Source of the DNA: Dolichospermum sp. LEGE 00240
GTDB lineage: Bacteria; Cyanobacteriota; Cyanobacteriia; Cyanobacteriales; Nostocaceae
Assembly: GCF_015207875.1 (NCBI RefSeq)
Contig: NZ_JADEVZ010000047.1
Coordinates: forward strand, 1-39,530
DNA length: 39,530 nucleotides
Direction of reading: 5' to 3'
Shown here: piece after piece, positions 8,757 to 17,497 of the stretch
How the letters are laid out: each line of letters starts with the position of its first letter
How positions within the stretch are numbered: position 1 is the stretch's first letter
The notes under the pieces: model-generated
What the model was told of the DNA's origin: nothing
Database searches by the model: none
Seen by the model: the letters and a program-made list of their open reading frames with translations, nothing else
Made by a program: the position numbers and the translations under genes

Positions 8757-8928
8757 GTGAACCTGCTCCTCATTTTCACGAATCTGTTTGACCACCACAA
8801 GCAGATTTTGGGTAATCGGGTATGAAATGCAAGATGTCTGGGACAAAAAGTTCTCTAGTGCCTTTATTATGAATGCGGCACTGATAACGCTAGATCGGCA
8901 AATTGGGGCCACCCACCTGGTTCCAATT
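8757..8928 (+). ncRNA. Candidate structured RNA: four successive hairpins
   Basis: Four stems follow one another. First is GTGAA (8757-8761) with TTCAC (8775-8779). Second is AATCTGTTTG (8781-8790) with CAAGCAGATT (8798-8807) around loop ACCACCA. Third is AGTGCC (8857-8862) with GGCACT (8877-8882), inside TCTAG/CTAGA. Fourth is AATTGGGGCCA (8901-8911) with TGGTTCCAATT (8918-8928) around loop CCCACC. Some pairs are G-T, which favours the plus-strand RNA. Three of the loops are C-rich. No protein-like frame explains the region. It could instead be a decayed mobile element. Confidence 0.4.
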
Positions 8929-9001
8929 ATTGATCTTGGCTGTATAGTACAGCAGGAGTCAGGATTCAGGAGTTAAGAGTCTCGTCTGGCTTTTACTGTA
9001 G

Positions 9002-9035
9002 ATTCTGTATCTCATTCAAGTGCATACCTCTATAT
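9002..9035 (+). repeat. Dispersed 34-nt repeat, copy 1
   Basis: ATTCTGTATCTCATTCAAGT continues into GCATACC and CTATAT. It recurs at 21803-21836 with one mismatch. Both copies lie in noncoding debris, so it is probably the end of a small mobile element. Confidence 0.7.
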
Positions 9036-9069
9036 AAATAATTATCTGGGAATATTTGAAACCTTAAAC

Positions 9070-9150
9070 CCTGGAAATCCTGATATGGCTACGCCACGCT
9101 ACGCTATCAGACAGTAGGGTGTGTTAGCGACGCGTAACGCACCAAAATTA
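9070..9150. repeat. Inverted partial copy of the 138-bp repeat plus a GTGTGTTAGCG repeat
   Basis: 9070-9110 is the reverse complement of part of the 138-bp tandem unit at 10743-11115 (the segment around CTGATAGCGTAGCG). 9116-9150 is a partial copy of the 62-nt repeat found at 10057 and 11153. This shows local shuffling of repeat blocks. Confidence 0.7.
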
Positions 9151-9176
9151 AACAAGTTTTTAAACCATCATCTTTT

Positions 9177-9569
9177 TTAGAATTGAGGGGGTAAAGAATC
9201 AACATTTGCTTTAGCAAAATTCAGAATTTCGATAGTCCTTTGAATGATCAAATCAGCATCAGCTTCTGTAATATTAGGATCAGTATTATAGTCACCGCGT
9301 AAACGAGTTCTTTCTGCATCAATTAAATAACGATGAAATTCACGAGGAACTCGTTGTGGACGTGCAAATTTTTCTCCAAAAGCAGCAATTACCGCTGAAT
9401 GTTTAGAATAAGCAAGTCCTTCCCCTTCTAAAAAAGCGGTAGCAACATAAAACATCGCATAATAGCCACGAGATGCTGCAAATTCAGCAAAACCTTTTTG
9501 ATTGAGTTCTGTTGCTGCTTGCAAACTTCTTTCGGCTTTTTCTAGGAGTCTTTGTTGTTCAGGGTTCAT
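9177..9569 (-). CDS. HEPN domain protein (toxin-side partner of MNT)
   Basis: This is a 130-residue all-helical HEPN protein. Typical features are the N-terminal helix MNPEQQRLLEKAERSLQAA, the segment FAASRGYYAMFYVATAFL, and the helix KHSAVIAAFGEKFA. An R-x5-H arrangement (RVPREFH) is present and could be the RNase-type motif, but subfamilies differ and this is unproven. It overlaps the MNT gene upstream by 4 nt (ATGA), the usual HEPN-MNT organisation, in which HEPN is the RNase-like toxin and MNT the modifying antitoxin. Activity here is inference. Confidence 0.88.
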   Translation of the reverse strand: MNPEQQRLLEKAERSLQAATELNQKGFAEFAASRGYYAMFYVATAFLEGEGLAYSKHSAVIAAFGEKFARPQRVPREFHRYLIDAERTRLRGDYNTDPNITEADADLIIQRTIEILNFAKANVDSLPPQF

Positions 9570-9889
9570 ATTACTAACCCATCTTGTCTAATATTGCGAA
9601 AGAAACCACTGTTATAATTTTCTAGTTGTTCACGGGTAGCAAAAGCACAACTAATCAAAACGTTATATTCTAAACATAAATCAGCAATACTTTGACTGAT
9701 TTTTTCGCTTTCTTGAGAATAGTTAAAAACATCTTTCAAGACAATTAAAATATCAATATCTGAGTCTGGTTGTGCTGTTTCTCTCGCTTGTGAACCAAAC
9801 AATATTAGTTTATCTAATTGTTCTCCATAGAGTTGTTTTAAGTTTTCGTGTACTTGGGTTAAAACTTGGGAAATTGGTTGATTGAGCAT
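9566..9889 (-). CDS. MNT-type nucleotidyltransferase (antitoxin side)
   Basis: This is a 107-residue minimal nucleotidyltransferase. The signature is FGSQARETAQPDSDIDILIVL, with G32-S33 and the metal-binding D44-x-D46. Members adenylylate and so neutralise their HEPN partner. The gene comes first in the leftward operon and overlaps the HEPN start by 4 nt. The length and motif are intact, so the pair looks functional. Confidence 0.9.
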   Translation of the reverse strand: MLNQPISQVLTQVHENLKQLYGEQLDKLILFGSQARETAQPDSDIDILIVLKDVFNYSQESEKISQSIADLCLEYNVLISCAFATREQLENYNSGFFRNIRQDGLVI

Positions 9890-9948
9890 AATTTATAAGC
9901 TGTTACGCAGCTAAATTTGATAACCATAATTTACTTGAACTTTGTAGT

Positions 9949-9965
9949 GCGGGCATCTTGCCCGC
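9949..9965. repeat. Perfect GC-rich hairpin repeat
   Basis: GCGGGCA, loop TCT, TGCCCGC, in the phrase GTAGTGCGGGCATCTTGCCC. It resembles a widely dispersed cyanobacterial hairpin element. It lies in the 9890-10246 gap, which otherwise contains the 62-nt repeat at 10057 and the promoter/operator at 10200. Confidence 0.55.
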
Positions 9966-10056
9966 TAGAATTATACAAACTAAATGCACAACAGCTTAAC
10001 AAGTAACTACTTGGCGTTATGTCTATTTTAGCTTAAAAACGTCTGATTCAGATAGG

Positions 10057-10118
10057 AGGGTGTGTTAGGGAAGTGTAACGCACCAAAGTTGCTTGAATTT
10101 AATCTCATGAATTAATGT
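10057..10118 (+). repeat. 62-nt dispersed repeat, copy A
   Basis: It runs from AGGGTGTGTTAGGGAAG to CTCATGAATTAATGT. It matches 11153-11214 with four mismatches over 62 nt. A shorter copy starts at 9116. Confidence 0.8.
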
Positions 10119-10199
10119 ATGTCACGTCGCGCTCATAGTTTAATGTATGTTTTATAATATTTTCACGCTCCTAACGCACACTAAGAATTTAAGATTGAG

Positions 10200-10217
10200 T
10201 TATTATTGGTATAATAA
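10200..10217 (+). promoter_or_regulatory. Inverted-repeat operator over an extended -10, TA module promoter
   Basis: TTATTAT (10200-10206), spacer TGGT, ATAATAA (10211-10217) form a perfect inverted repeat. It covers TGGTATAAT (10207-10215), an extended -10. This placement is typical of toxin-antitoxin operons repressed by their own antitoxin. It lies about 30 nt before the antitoxin start. Confidence 0.5.
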
Positions 10218-10246
10218 ACTGGCGAAGTTCAAACGGAAATTAGATC

Positions 10247-10477
10247 ATGTCATCTCCAGCAATTACTACTGTAGTTAAAATGATGGAATCTTTACCTCAA
10301 GATTTACAAGACACAATTGCAGAACATCTGAGAGAATATTTGGCAGATTTGCAAGATGAATTAAAGTGGGATAATTCATTTAAGAAAACTCAAGAAAAAT
10401 TGATTGCATCTGCTCAACGTGCTAAAAGAGAAATTGCAGAAGGACTTGCAAAACCAATGGACTATGACAAGTTATGA
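10247..10477 (+). CDS. Antitoxin of a RelE/ParE-type module
   Basis: This is a 76-residue, highly helical and charged protein with no clear DNA-binding fold. Its helical N-terminus is MSSPAITTVVKMMESLPQDL, and its C-terminal tail is rich in Lys and Ala. The first gene of a two-gene operon, it overlaps the toxin start by 4 nt, the classic antitoxin-first order. The palindromic promoter at 10200-10217 fits autoregulation. It belongs to a group of short cyanobacterial antitoxin-like proteins; the exact family is uncertain. Confidence 0.78.
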   Translation: MSSPAITTVVKMMESLPQDLQDTIAEHLREYLADLQDELKWDNSFKKTQEKLIASAQRAKREIAEGLAKPMDYDKL

Positions 10478-10737
10478 AGTCTGCAACCCTTCCTTCTTTT
10501 TGGGATGAATATCAGTCTCTTGACAAGCAAGTTAGACAGAGTGCAAGAAAAGCTTACCGCTTATGGAAAGAAAATCCTTTTTATCCGTCTTTGCATTTTA
10601 AATGTATCAATAATCAGGAAAATATTTGGTCTGTCAGGATAACTCGTAATTACCGAGCAATTGGGGTTTTGGATGATGATACAGTAACATGGTTCTGGAT
10701 TGGTAATCATGACGATTATGAAAATTTCTTTTCATAG
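10474..10737 (+). CDS. RelE/ParE-family toxin
   Basis: This is an 87-residue protein with the RelE/ParE fold pattern: two N-terminal helices (FWDEYQSLDKQVRQSARKAY), then beta strands including WSVRITRNYRAIGVLDDDTV, and a terminal WIGNHDDYENFF that matches the G-x-H-x-x-Y signature of mRNA-interferase-like members. It overlaps the antitoxin by ATGA. It looks intact. Degenerate repeats begin directly after its stop. Confidence 0.87.
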   Translation: MKSATLPSFWDEYQSLDKQVRQSARKAYRLWKENPFYPSLHFKCINNQENIWSVRITRNYRAIGVLDDDTVTWFWIGNHDDYENFFS

Positions 10738-10742
10738 TCACA

Positions 10743-11115
10743 ATCAGGATGTCCAGGATTAGAGGATTTACAGGATTTTTTATGAATATTTATCTGGGAA
10801 TATTTCAGATTTTAAAGATGAGTTTTTTTCTTCATCCTGAAAATGCTTAATTGTCTGATAGCGTAGCGTGGCGTAGCCATATCAGGATTTCCAGGATTAG
10901 AGGATTAGCAGGATTTTTTATGAATATTTATCTGGGAATATTTCAGGTTTTGAAGATGAGTTTTTTTCTTCATCCTGAAAATGCTTAATTGTCTGATAGC
11001 GTAGCGTGGCGTAGCCATATCAGGATTTCCAGGATTAGAGGATTTACAGGATTTTTTATGAATATTTATCTGGGAATATTTCAGGTTTTAAAGATGAGTT
11101 TTTTTCTTCATCCTG
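10743..11115 (+). repeat. 138-bp tandem repeat, about 2.7 copies
   Basis: Units start at 10743, 10881 and 11019, exactly 138 bp apart; the third fades after about 11115. Each unit contains CAGGATTTCCAGGATTAGAG, the near-palindromic GATGA...TCATC and, in the junctions, CTGATA...TATCAG around GGCGTAGCC. The units are nearly identical, so the amplification is recent. Partial relatives lie at 9070-9110 (inverted) and near 34206. Confidence 0.9.
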
Positions 11116-11152
11116 TACATCCTTAAATCCTGGAAATCCTGATTCTGACAGT

Positions 11153-11214
11153 AGGGTGTGTTAGCGAAGCGTAACGCACCAAAATTGCTTAAATTTAATC
11201 TCATGAATTAATGT
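11153..11214 (+). repeat. 62-nt dispersed repeat, copy B
   Basis: It matches copy A at 10057-10118 in 58 of 62 positions. It ends exactly where homology to XisI begins, which suggests that the repeat marks the break that removed the 5' half of that gene. Confidence 0.8.
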
Positions 11215-11398
11215 GAGTTACGTTTATGGGACAATTATTCATGTAGATATTAGAGATGGAAAAATTTGGATTCAGAGAGATTTTACGGAGGAAGCGGTAG
11301 CTAGTGAGTTGGTAGATTTGGGAGTATCAAAAGCGGATATAGTTTTAGGTTTTAAGCCACCTTATATGAGACAGTTTACTGATTTTGCATCGGTTTAG
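11213..11398 (+). pseudogene. xisI: xisI C-terminal remnant
   Basis: About 60 codons encode the C-terminal half of an XisI-type protein (fdxN element excision controlling factor). Seen are YGTIIHVDIRDGKIWIQRDF, then a TEE-x-V-A-x-E-L-V-x-x-G stretch, and IVLGFKPPYMRQFTDFA. A full XisI is about 110 residues, and the N-terminal half is missing. The reading frame runs upstream into the 62-nt repeat. No xisH partner is present in the window. A GTG could start translation, but a functional product is unlikely. Confidence 0.8.
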
Positions 11399-11599
11399 AT
11401 TTTTTATTCAATTTTTAGATTTTTATAACTTGATAATTGGTTAATTTTTTATGGGATAGGTTTTTGCTTATCCCTTTCTTCATTCGTTTTGTGTTATGGG
11501 TTTATTTAATGAACCACGAAGACACGAAGAGCGCGAAGGAAGAAGGGAAGAAGGTAAAAAGAGAGAAATGCAATAATGAATTAGTAATTTTGAAACTTA

Positions 11600-12991
11600 T
11601 CAAGGATACTCTGCAACATACAACTCAGTTGTTGTTAAATCTGTCATGATTTTTAATGGTTGAATTAACTTTTCTGTCTTATTTATATCTTCTTCTGTCA
11701 ACTGCATAGCATCAAAATATAGAATAATTGGAAACAGTTTTTTATAATCATCATTAGGTTGAATAGATATTCCTACAATATGCTCAATTTGAGGGTGGTT
11801 AATTTTGAAAACAATGGAGCAATCTTTTAAAAATTGACACCGCATTCTTTGATGATCTTCAACTGTGAATTCCTCAAAATGTGGTAAAAATAGAAAAACA
11901 TAGCCAGTCTTTTGACAACTTTCTTCAGGAAGCAATATATAGCGCGTAGCTCTTTTATCTCTTGGTAATACTTCAATCCATTCACACAAAGCATTTGCCA
12001 AAACACGCCTATGCAACCGAGGCTCTCGTGCTAAAAAACGAAGAGTTATTTCTGCAAATTTGAAAGCTTCTTCTGATTTCATATCAGGATAATTAAGAAT
12101 GTATATTTTATCTTTCAGAGTTTGCTTACTAAACTCTTCAATTAGCCAATCCCAAAGATAGCTTGATTTATCTGCTGATTTTTGGGATTGACGTAAAGGA
12201 CTTTTTTCAAAATCTTCCCATACTTCTTCAATAATCAGATGTTCACAGTTAGAAGGAATGACAAAATCATGGCTTTTATCCTCATTCATATGTTGGAGGT
12301 AATATGCTAATAAATCTTCTTCACCTGTTGCAAAAGTAGATACATTTGATCTAAAAAGGATTTCTTTTTTCGTTAAGTAATCAACAAAATCTGAAATAGT
12401 ATCTAATGTAGATAGGACAATATCTAAAGATGTGTTATCCAATACGTGGACAAATGTTTTGTTTGGATCAATATCTCCAACACAAAATGGAATGGTGTGC
12501 TGTGTATCTCCTTTAACATGGGAAGTTATCATCAAACTACCACTTCCACCAAGTTCTTGTTGACAACGCATGGAATTATCATGAGCAACAACAACAAGAT
12601 GAAACCTGGCTATCATTAAATCAGGTATTTCAATAGGAAAAGATTGAGTACACGCAGAATCTAAGAACAAACTTTTAGGAAATTTTTTAATCTGTCTTTC
12701 TGCTCCCCAAGCTTGTTTGGCAGAATCAAATATTGCACTTCTAAACCATCTTTGCCAATCAAGATCCAGATTTTCGCTGCTTTTAAATTGACAATCCTTA
12801 TCTGAAAAGATAATTATATGGTTTTCAAATACTACCAGTAAATCACATAATTCTTTACCGTGGCTTTTACCTTTTGATCTTTGATCAACAAATACTCCTG
12901 AATAACTCCAAAGCGATAAAAATGTGGATTCACATAAATATTTTAAATATTTCTCGGCATTAGTAATACCATCTGCACGATTGATAGGCAT
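11600..12991 (-). CDS. Hypothetical 463-residue protein, possible nuclease-like N-terminus
   Basis: This is a large soluble protein that I cannot assign to a named family. Residues 45-67 read GKELCDLLVVFENHIIIFSDKDC. Hydrophobic strands around D50 and K65 resemble the core of PD-(D/E)XK nuclease folds, with a helix containing E13 before them. The acidic residue expected two before the Lys is a Ser (S63), so activity is doubtful. The remainder is mixed alpha/beta with no transmembrane segment. It stands alone, flanked by repeats and toxin-antitoxin genes in an accessory region, so a defence role is possible but unproven. The ATG at 12991 is preceded by a weak purine stretch. Confidence 0.8.
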   Translation of the reverse strand: MPINRADGITNAEKYLKYLCESTFLSLWSYSGVFVDQRSKGKSHGKELCDLLVVFENHIIIFSDKDCQFKSSENLDLDWQRWFRSAIFDSAKQAWGAERQIKKFPKSLFLDSACTQSFPIEIPDLMIARFHLVVVAHDNSMRCQQELGGSGSLMITSHVKGDTQHTIPFCVGDIDPNKTFVHVLDNTSLDIVLSTLDTISDFVDYLTKKEILFRSNVSTFATGEEDLLAYYLQHMNEDKSHDFVIPSNCEHLIIEEVWEDFEKSPLRQSQKSADKSSYLWDWLIEEFSKQTLKDKIYILNYPDMKSEEAFKFAEITLRFLAREPRLHRRVLANALCEWIEVLPRDKRATRYILLPEESCQKTGYVFLFLPHFEEFTVEDHQRMRCQFLKDCSIVFKINHPQIEHIVGISIQPNDDYKKLFPIILYFDAMQLTEEDINKTEKLIQPLKIMTDLTTTELYVAEYP

Positions 12992-13074
12992 ATTTAGTCC
13001 TTAAATAATGAAATATAATTATAAATTATCCTTTGCTACTTTGCATCTTTACGCGAAACAAAAAATATTCATAA

Positions 13075-13193
13075 CCCGGCGAATATAATTCGCGTCTACA
13101 CAGATAAAACCCGCCTTGGCTGGTTCAGAAATCTTGCTTTTAGTCCACGAAGGTGGACTTCGTTTGTATAGCCGCGATTTCTAATCGCCAGGG
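13075..13193. repeat. MITE-like repeat that truncates parE
   Basis: The ends are CCCGGCGA (13075-13082) and TCGCCAGGG (13185-13193), which are imperfect inverted repeats. Inside is a perfect hairpin AGTCCAC (13142-13148), loop GAAG, GTGGACT (13153-13159). The phrase about 'GCGATTTCTAATCGCC' recalls a common cyanobacterial dispersed repeat. No transposase is encoded. Confidence 0.65.
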
Positions 13194-13301
13194 CTTTTCA
13201 TCAACAAAACGCTCTCCAGCATCAATATTTCTAGTAACAAAATAATCAATAATTTCTGATAAATCACGACTAGCTTCTGGAGAAATAATATGTATTTTCA
13301 T
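13140..13301 (-). pseudogene. parE: Truncated parE toxin gene
   Basis: From ATG at 13301 the frame gives MKIHIISPEASRDLSEIIDY and about 17 more ParE-like residues. It then runs into the repeat at 13193 and stops at a TAA (13140-13142) after 53 codons. ParE toxins are about 95-100 residues, so the C-terminal half, with the strands needed for activity, is lost. It follows the parD stop by 2 nt, as in an intact parDE operon. Confidence 0.8.
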
Positions 13302-13303
13302 CC

Positions 13304-13564
13304 TTATCTCTCTCTCACTTGACGCAACTTATCCCGCAATTGTGAAATCACAACTTCCCCATTAATACCTTCACCTCTATCTAATTGTTCAATAGCAACA
13401 TCCACCTTTTCCCGTGTTTCTTCCACCCAATTCTGATAACCCTTATCCCACTCCAAAAGCAATTTTAACGCCTTACTAATTACATCTTCAGGATTTGTAT
13501 ATCTACCTGTGGCAATTTGTGCTTGAATAATTTGCTCTAATTCCGGTTTAATTTGGATATTCAT
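13304..13564 (-). CDS. parD: ParD-family antitoxin
   Basis: This is an 86-residue protein with a ribbon-helix-helix start (MNIQIKPELEQIIQAQIATG, then TNPEDVISKALKLL) and a charged C-terminal toxin-binding tail. This matches the ParD family. It directly precedes the truncated parE, so it is an antitoxin without a functional cognate toxin. The frame is intact. It follows the 104-residue gene upstream by only 12 nt, so both may be one transcript. Confidence 0.85.
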   Translation of the reverse strand: MNIQIKPELEQIIQAQIATGRYTNPEDVISKALKLLLEWDKGYQNWVEETREKVDVAIEQLDRGEGINGEVVISQLRDKLRQVRER

Positions 13565-13576
13565 AATTTTACCTTT

Positions 13577-13891
13577 TTATACTAATTGTTCAAAATCTGG
13601 AAGAGAAAAACCTTTCCACTTTAAAAGTGCATAGGCATAAGCTTTTTTTAACATTAAATAATCAGCACTCACTCGCAGAGATTTCAACAATAACCGATCA
13701 GATTCACTTAATAGATTATTTTGATTTTTTTCTAACAGTTGAAAATGTAATTCTTGCTGACTTTCTGGAATTTGACTTTCAGCAATATTTAATAATTCCT
13801 CAATGGTTAATTCTTGCATAACCATTAATTCCCCTTGTAATTCCAGAGGTGCATAATCAACAGCAGGAGGAGCATTAATTTGAGTAGTCAT
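13577..13891 (-). CDS. Small cyanobacterial hypothetical protein
   Basis: This is a 104-residue protein. The Glu/Gln-rich middle (residues 24-70, containing MQELTIEELLNIAESQ) is helical. The C-terminus reads LMLKKAYAYALLKWKGFSLP, a pattern that I have seen in many small cyanobacterial proteins of unknown function, often beside toxin or nuclease genes (from memory). There is no catalytic motif. It is first in a leftward cluster with parD 12 nt downstream, so it may belong to that addiction module or be an orphan of another. Confidence 0.7.
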   Translation of the reverse strand: MTTQINAPPAVDYAPLELQGELMVMQELTIEELLNIAESQIPESQQELHFQLLEKNQNNLLSESDRLLLKSLRVSADYLMLKKAYAYALLKWKGFSLPDFEQLV

Positions 13892-14094
13892 ACATTTTTA
13901 TAATAATTTGTTATGATTATAACTTATTATTTATTTTTGATAAATGCCATTTTCAACCCCAACTCTCAATTTTCTTTCTTCCCCTCTTCCTTCGCTTCCT
14001 TCGCTCCTTCGTGGTTCATTAACTCTGCGTCCTCTGCGCCTCTGCGGTTCGTTAAAAAAACAATCCAGGGGCGGACAAACCGCCCCCATTAAAA

Positions 14095-16179
<2,085 letters not shown>

Positions 16180-16416
16180 CACTAACGCCTACTTTTAGAA
16201 TTCTGTACAAACAAATGAGAAGATGAAAAAATCAAAATTCAATGGGGTGAGGGTTTGTGTTTGGGAATGAAAGACTAGAAATTATTTACTAATCTCTACT
16301 GCTTTCAATAGCCCAATACCTTCAAGTTAGCTTGAATTTTCCCACCTCAAACTTCAGTTAACTGAAAATTTTCACCAACTGCTCATAATTGTGACACACA
16401 CCCTTGAGGATAAAAT

Positions 16417-16444
16417 ACCCCACCCGATACCCTTTGGGTGGGGT
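16417..16444 (-). terminator. Strong hairpin between the thioredoxin gene and ndhF1
   Basis: ACCCCACCC (16417-16425) pairs with GGGTGGGGT (16436-16444), 9 bp with a 10-nt loop. On the minus strand it is followed by ATTTTATCC, a short T-rich tract. It would terminate leftward transcripts from the thioredoxin gene before ndhF1. The rest of the 16183-16538 gap holds leftward promoter sequence for ndhF1 and CCCCCTGC-type repeats. Confidence 0.6.
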
Positions 16445-16538
16445 GTTAACCATGGTTTTAGATTTGCTTCGTTGTCAGTTGTCAGTGGCAAATCTTTTCT
16501 CCCTGCCCCCTGCCCCCTACTTCCCCGCCTCTTACCTC

Positions 16539-16919
16539 CTAACTCCTGACTCGGTGACTCCTGACTCCTGCTGTATCTATTTTTTCCTGATTTGTATATG
16601 CGAGTTTAATTGCTTCTAAGGCTAGACGTAAATCGTCTCTACTGCGAAAACCTTCCAGTCTTTGTCTAACTATACCTTTTTCTATCAACAGTAAGGTTGG
16701 TAATGATTTCAGTCTATAAGTATTTGATAGCTTGAAATTTTGATCAGCGTTAACTCCCACCAATTTAAGGTCATCACCACATTGAGTCTGAAATTGTGAT
16801 AACAGCGGGTGAATGATGCGGCAAAGCCCACACCAGGGAGCTTCAAAATTCACCAAAACGGGAACAGGGGATTCTAAAACTTCTTGAGTAAATGTCCGTT
16901 CATTAACCGACAACACCAT
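16539..16919 (-). CDS. Thioredoxin-family protein with CGLC active site (TrxC-like)
   Basis: This is a 126-residue thioredoxin. The active site is EAPWCGLCRIIHPLL with C30 and C33, where the usual Pro is Leu. The SLPTLLLIEKG strand with cis-Pro is present. WCGLCR is, as I recall, the signature of the cyanobacterial TrxC class, whose role is poorly known. The last ten residues (AGVRSHRVRS) are encoded by the ACTCCTG-type heptad repeat at 16542-16571, so the natural C-terminus was probably replaced or extended. Upstream is a repeat-rich gap; downstream is a terminator-like hairpin. Confidence 0.88.
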   Translation of the reverse strand: MVLSVNERTFTQEVLESPVPVLVNFEAPWCGLCRIIHPLLSQFQTQCGDDLKLVGVNADQNFKLSNTYRLKSLPTLLLIEKGIVRQRLEGFRSRDDLRLALEAIKLAYTNQEKIDTAGVRSHRVRS

Positions 16920-17497
16920 GATGCCTCTTGTGATTATAAGGTTTTTATATCAAAAGTTGATTGTCAGCAGGAACAAATTGGCAATTTATGCCATTTTGAA
17001 TTTGAAATTTTCTTAGCAACGGACAAGGCGGAGGATATCAATTGTTTCGTGTCAACGCACCGTAGGTATTGATGAAATTCAGCCGACAACAGGGTTTTAC
17101 TCCTGACTCGGTGACTCCTGACTCCTGCTATTAAGGATTTTGATGTTTCCTGCTGACAAAAAAGCCACCGTGTATACCGCGCTGGCTGTTCTACATTTCC
17201 AATCCTGATTGCTATTGATTGCTACTGCTTGGGAAAAATTTGACAATGCTGACAGTGCGGGTTATTGCAGTCTCTACATTGCTATTTATTGCCTGTTTCC
17301 AGTCTGATGGATGACTATTTCTTGTTTACGAGTATAAAGCCCACTGAAACCTGATGAGTAAATTCTTTTTCTGATCCCAGTGGCAAAAAATCTAATGATA
17401 TATGTTTGAGTTTATCGTACATTGTTTTGGTAGCAAGTGATCAGGACAAAGTTTTGTTAAATTTATATGTTTTGTTGATCTTGGGGATCACACTAAA
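16920..17497. other. 578-nt noncoding gap with heptad repeats
   Basis: CTCCTGACTCGGTGACTCCT-type heptads occur at about 17099-17128. The following stretch around 17195-17300 repeats GATTGCTATTGATTGCTA-like words. I see no gene, tRNA or terminator. The promoter of the thioredoxin gene should lie near 16920-17000. Confidence 0.4.

Noticed and set aside
8727-8976. Open frames of about 60 codons on both strands over the hairpin region
   Set aside because: No ribosome-binding site, no protein-like composition and no family; the region is better explained by RNA-like inverted repeats.
10743-11115. 138-bp repeats considered as CRISPR or IS copies
   Set aside because: Units are directly adjacent without unique spacers, and no transposase is encoded.
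11437-11649. 70-codon plus-strand frame
   Set aside because: Part of it is a dispersed 'AACCACGAAGACACGAAG' word and it overlaps the end of the 463-residue gene; a reverse-complement version of that word occurs near 14010.
16404-16619. 71-codon plus-strand frame
   Set aside because: It spans the terminator hairpin and Pro/Leu codons from CCCCTGC and CTCCTGA repeats, and overlaps the thioredoxin gene.
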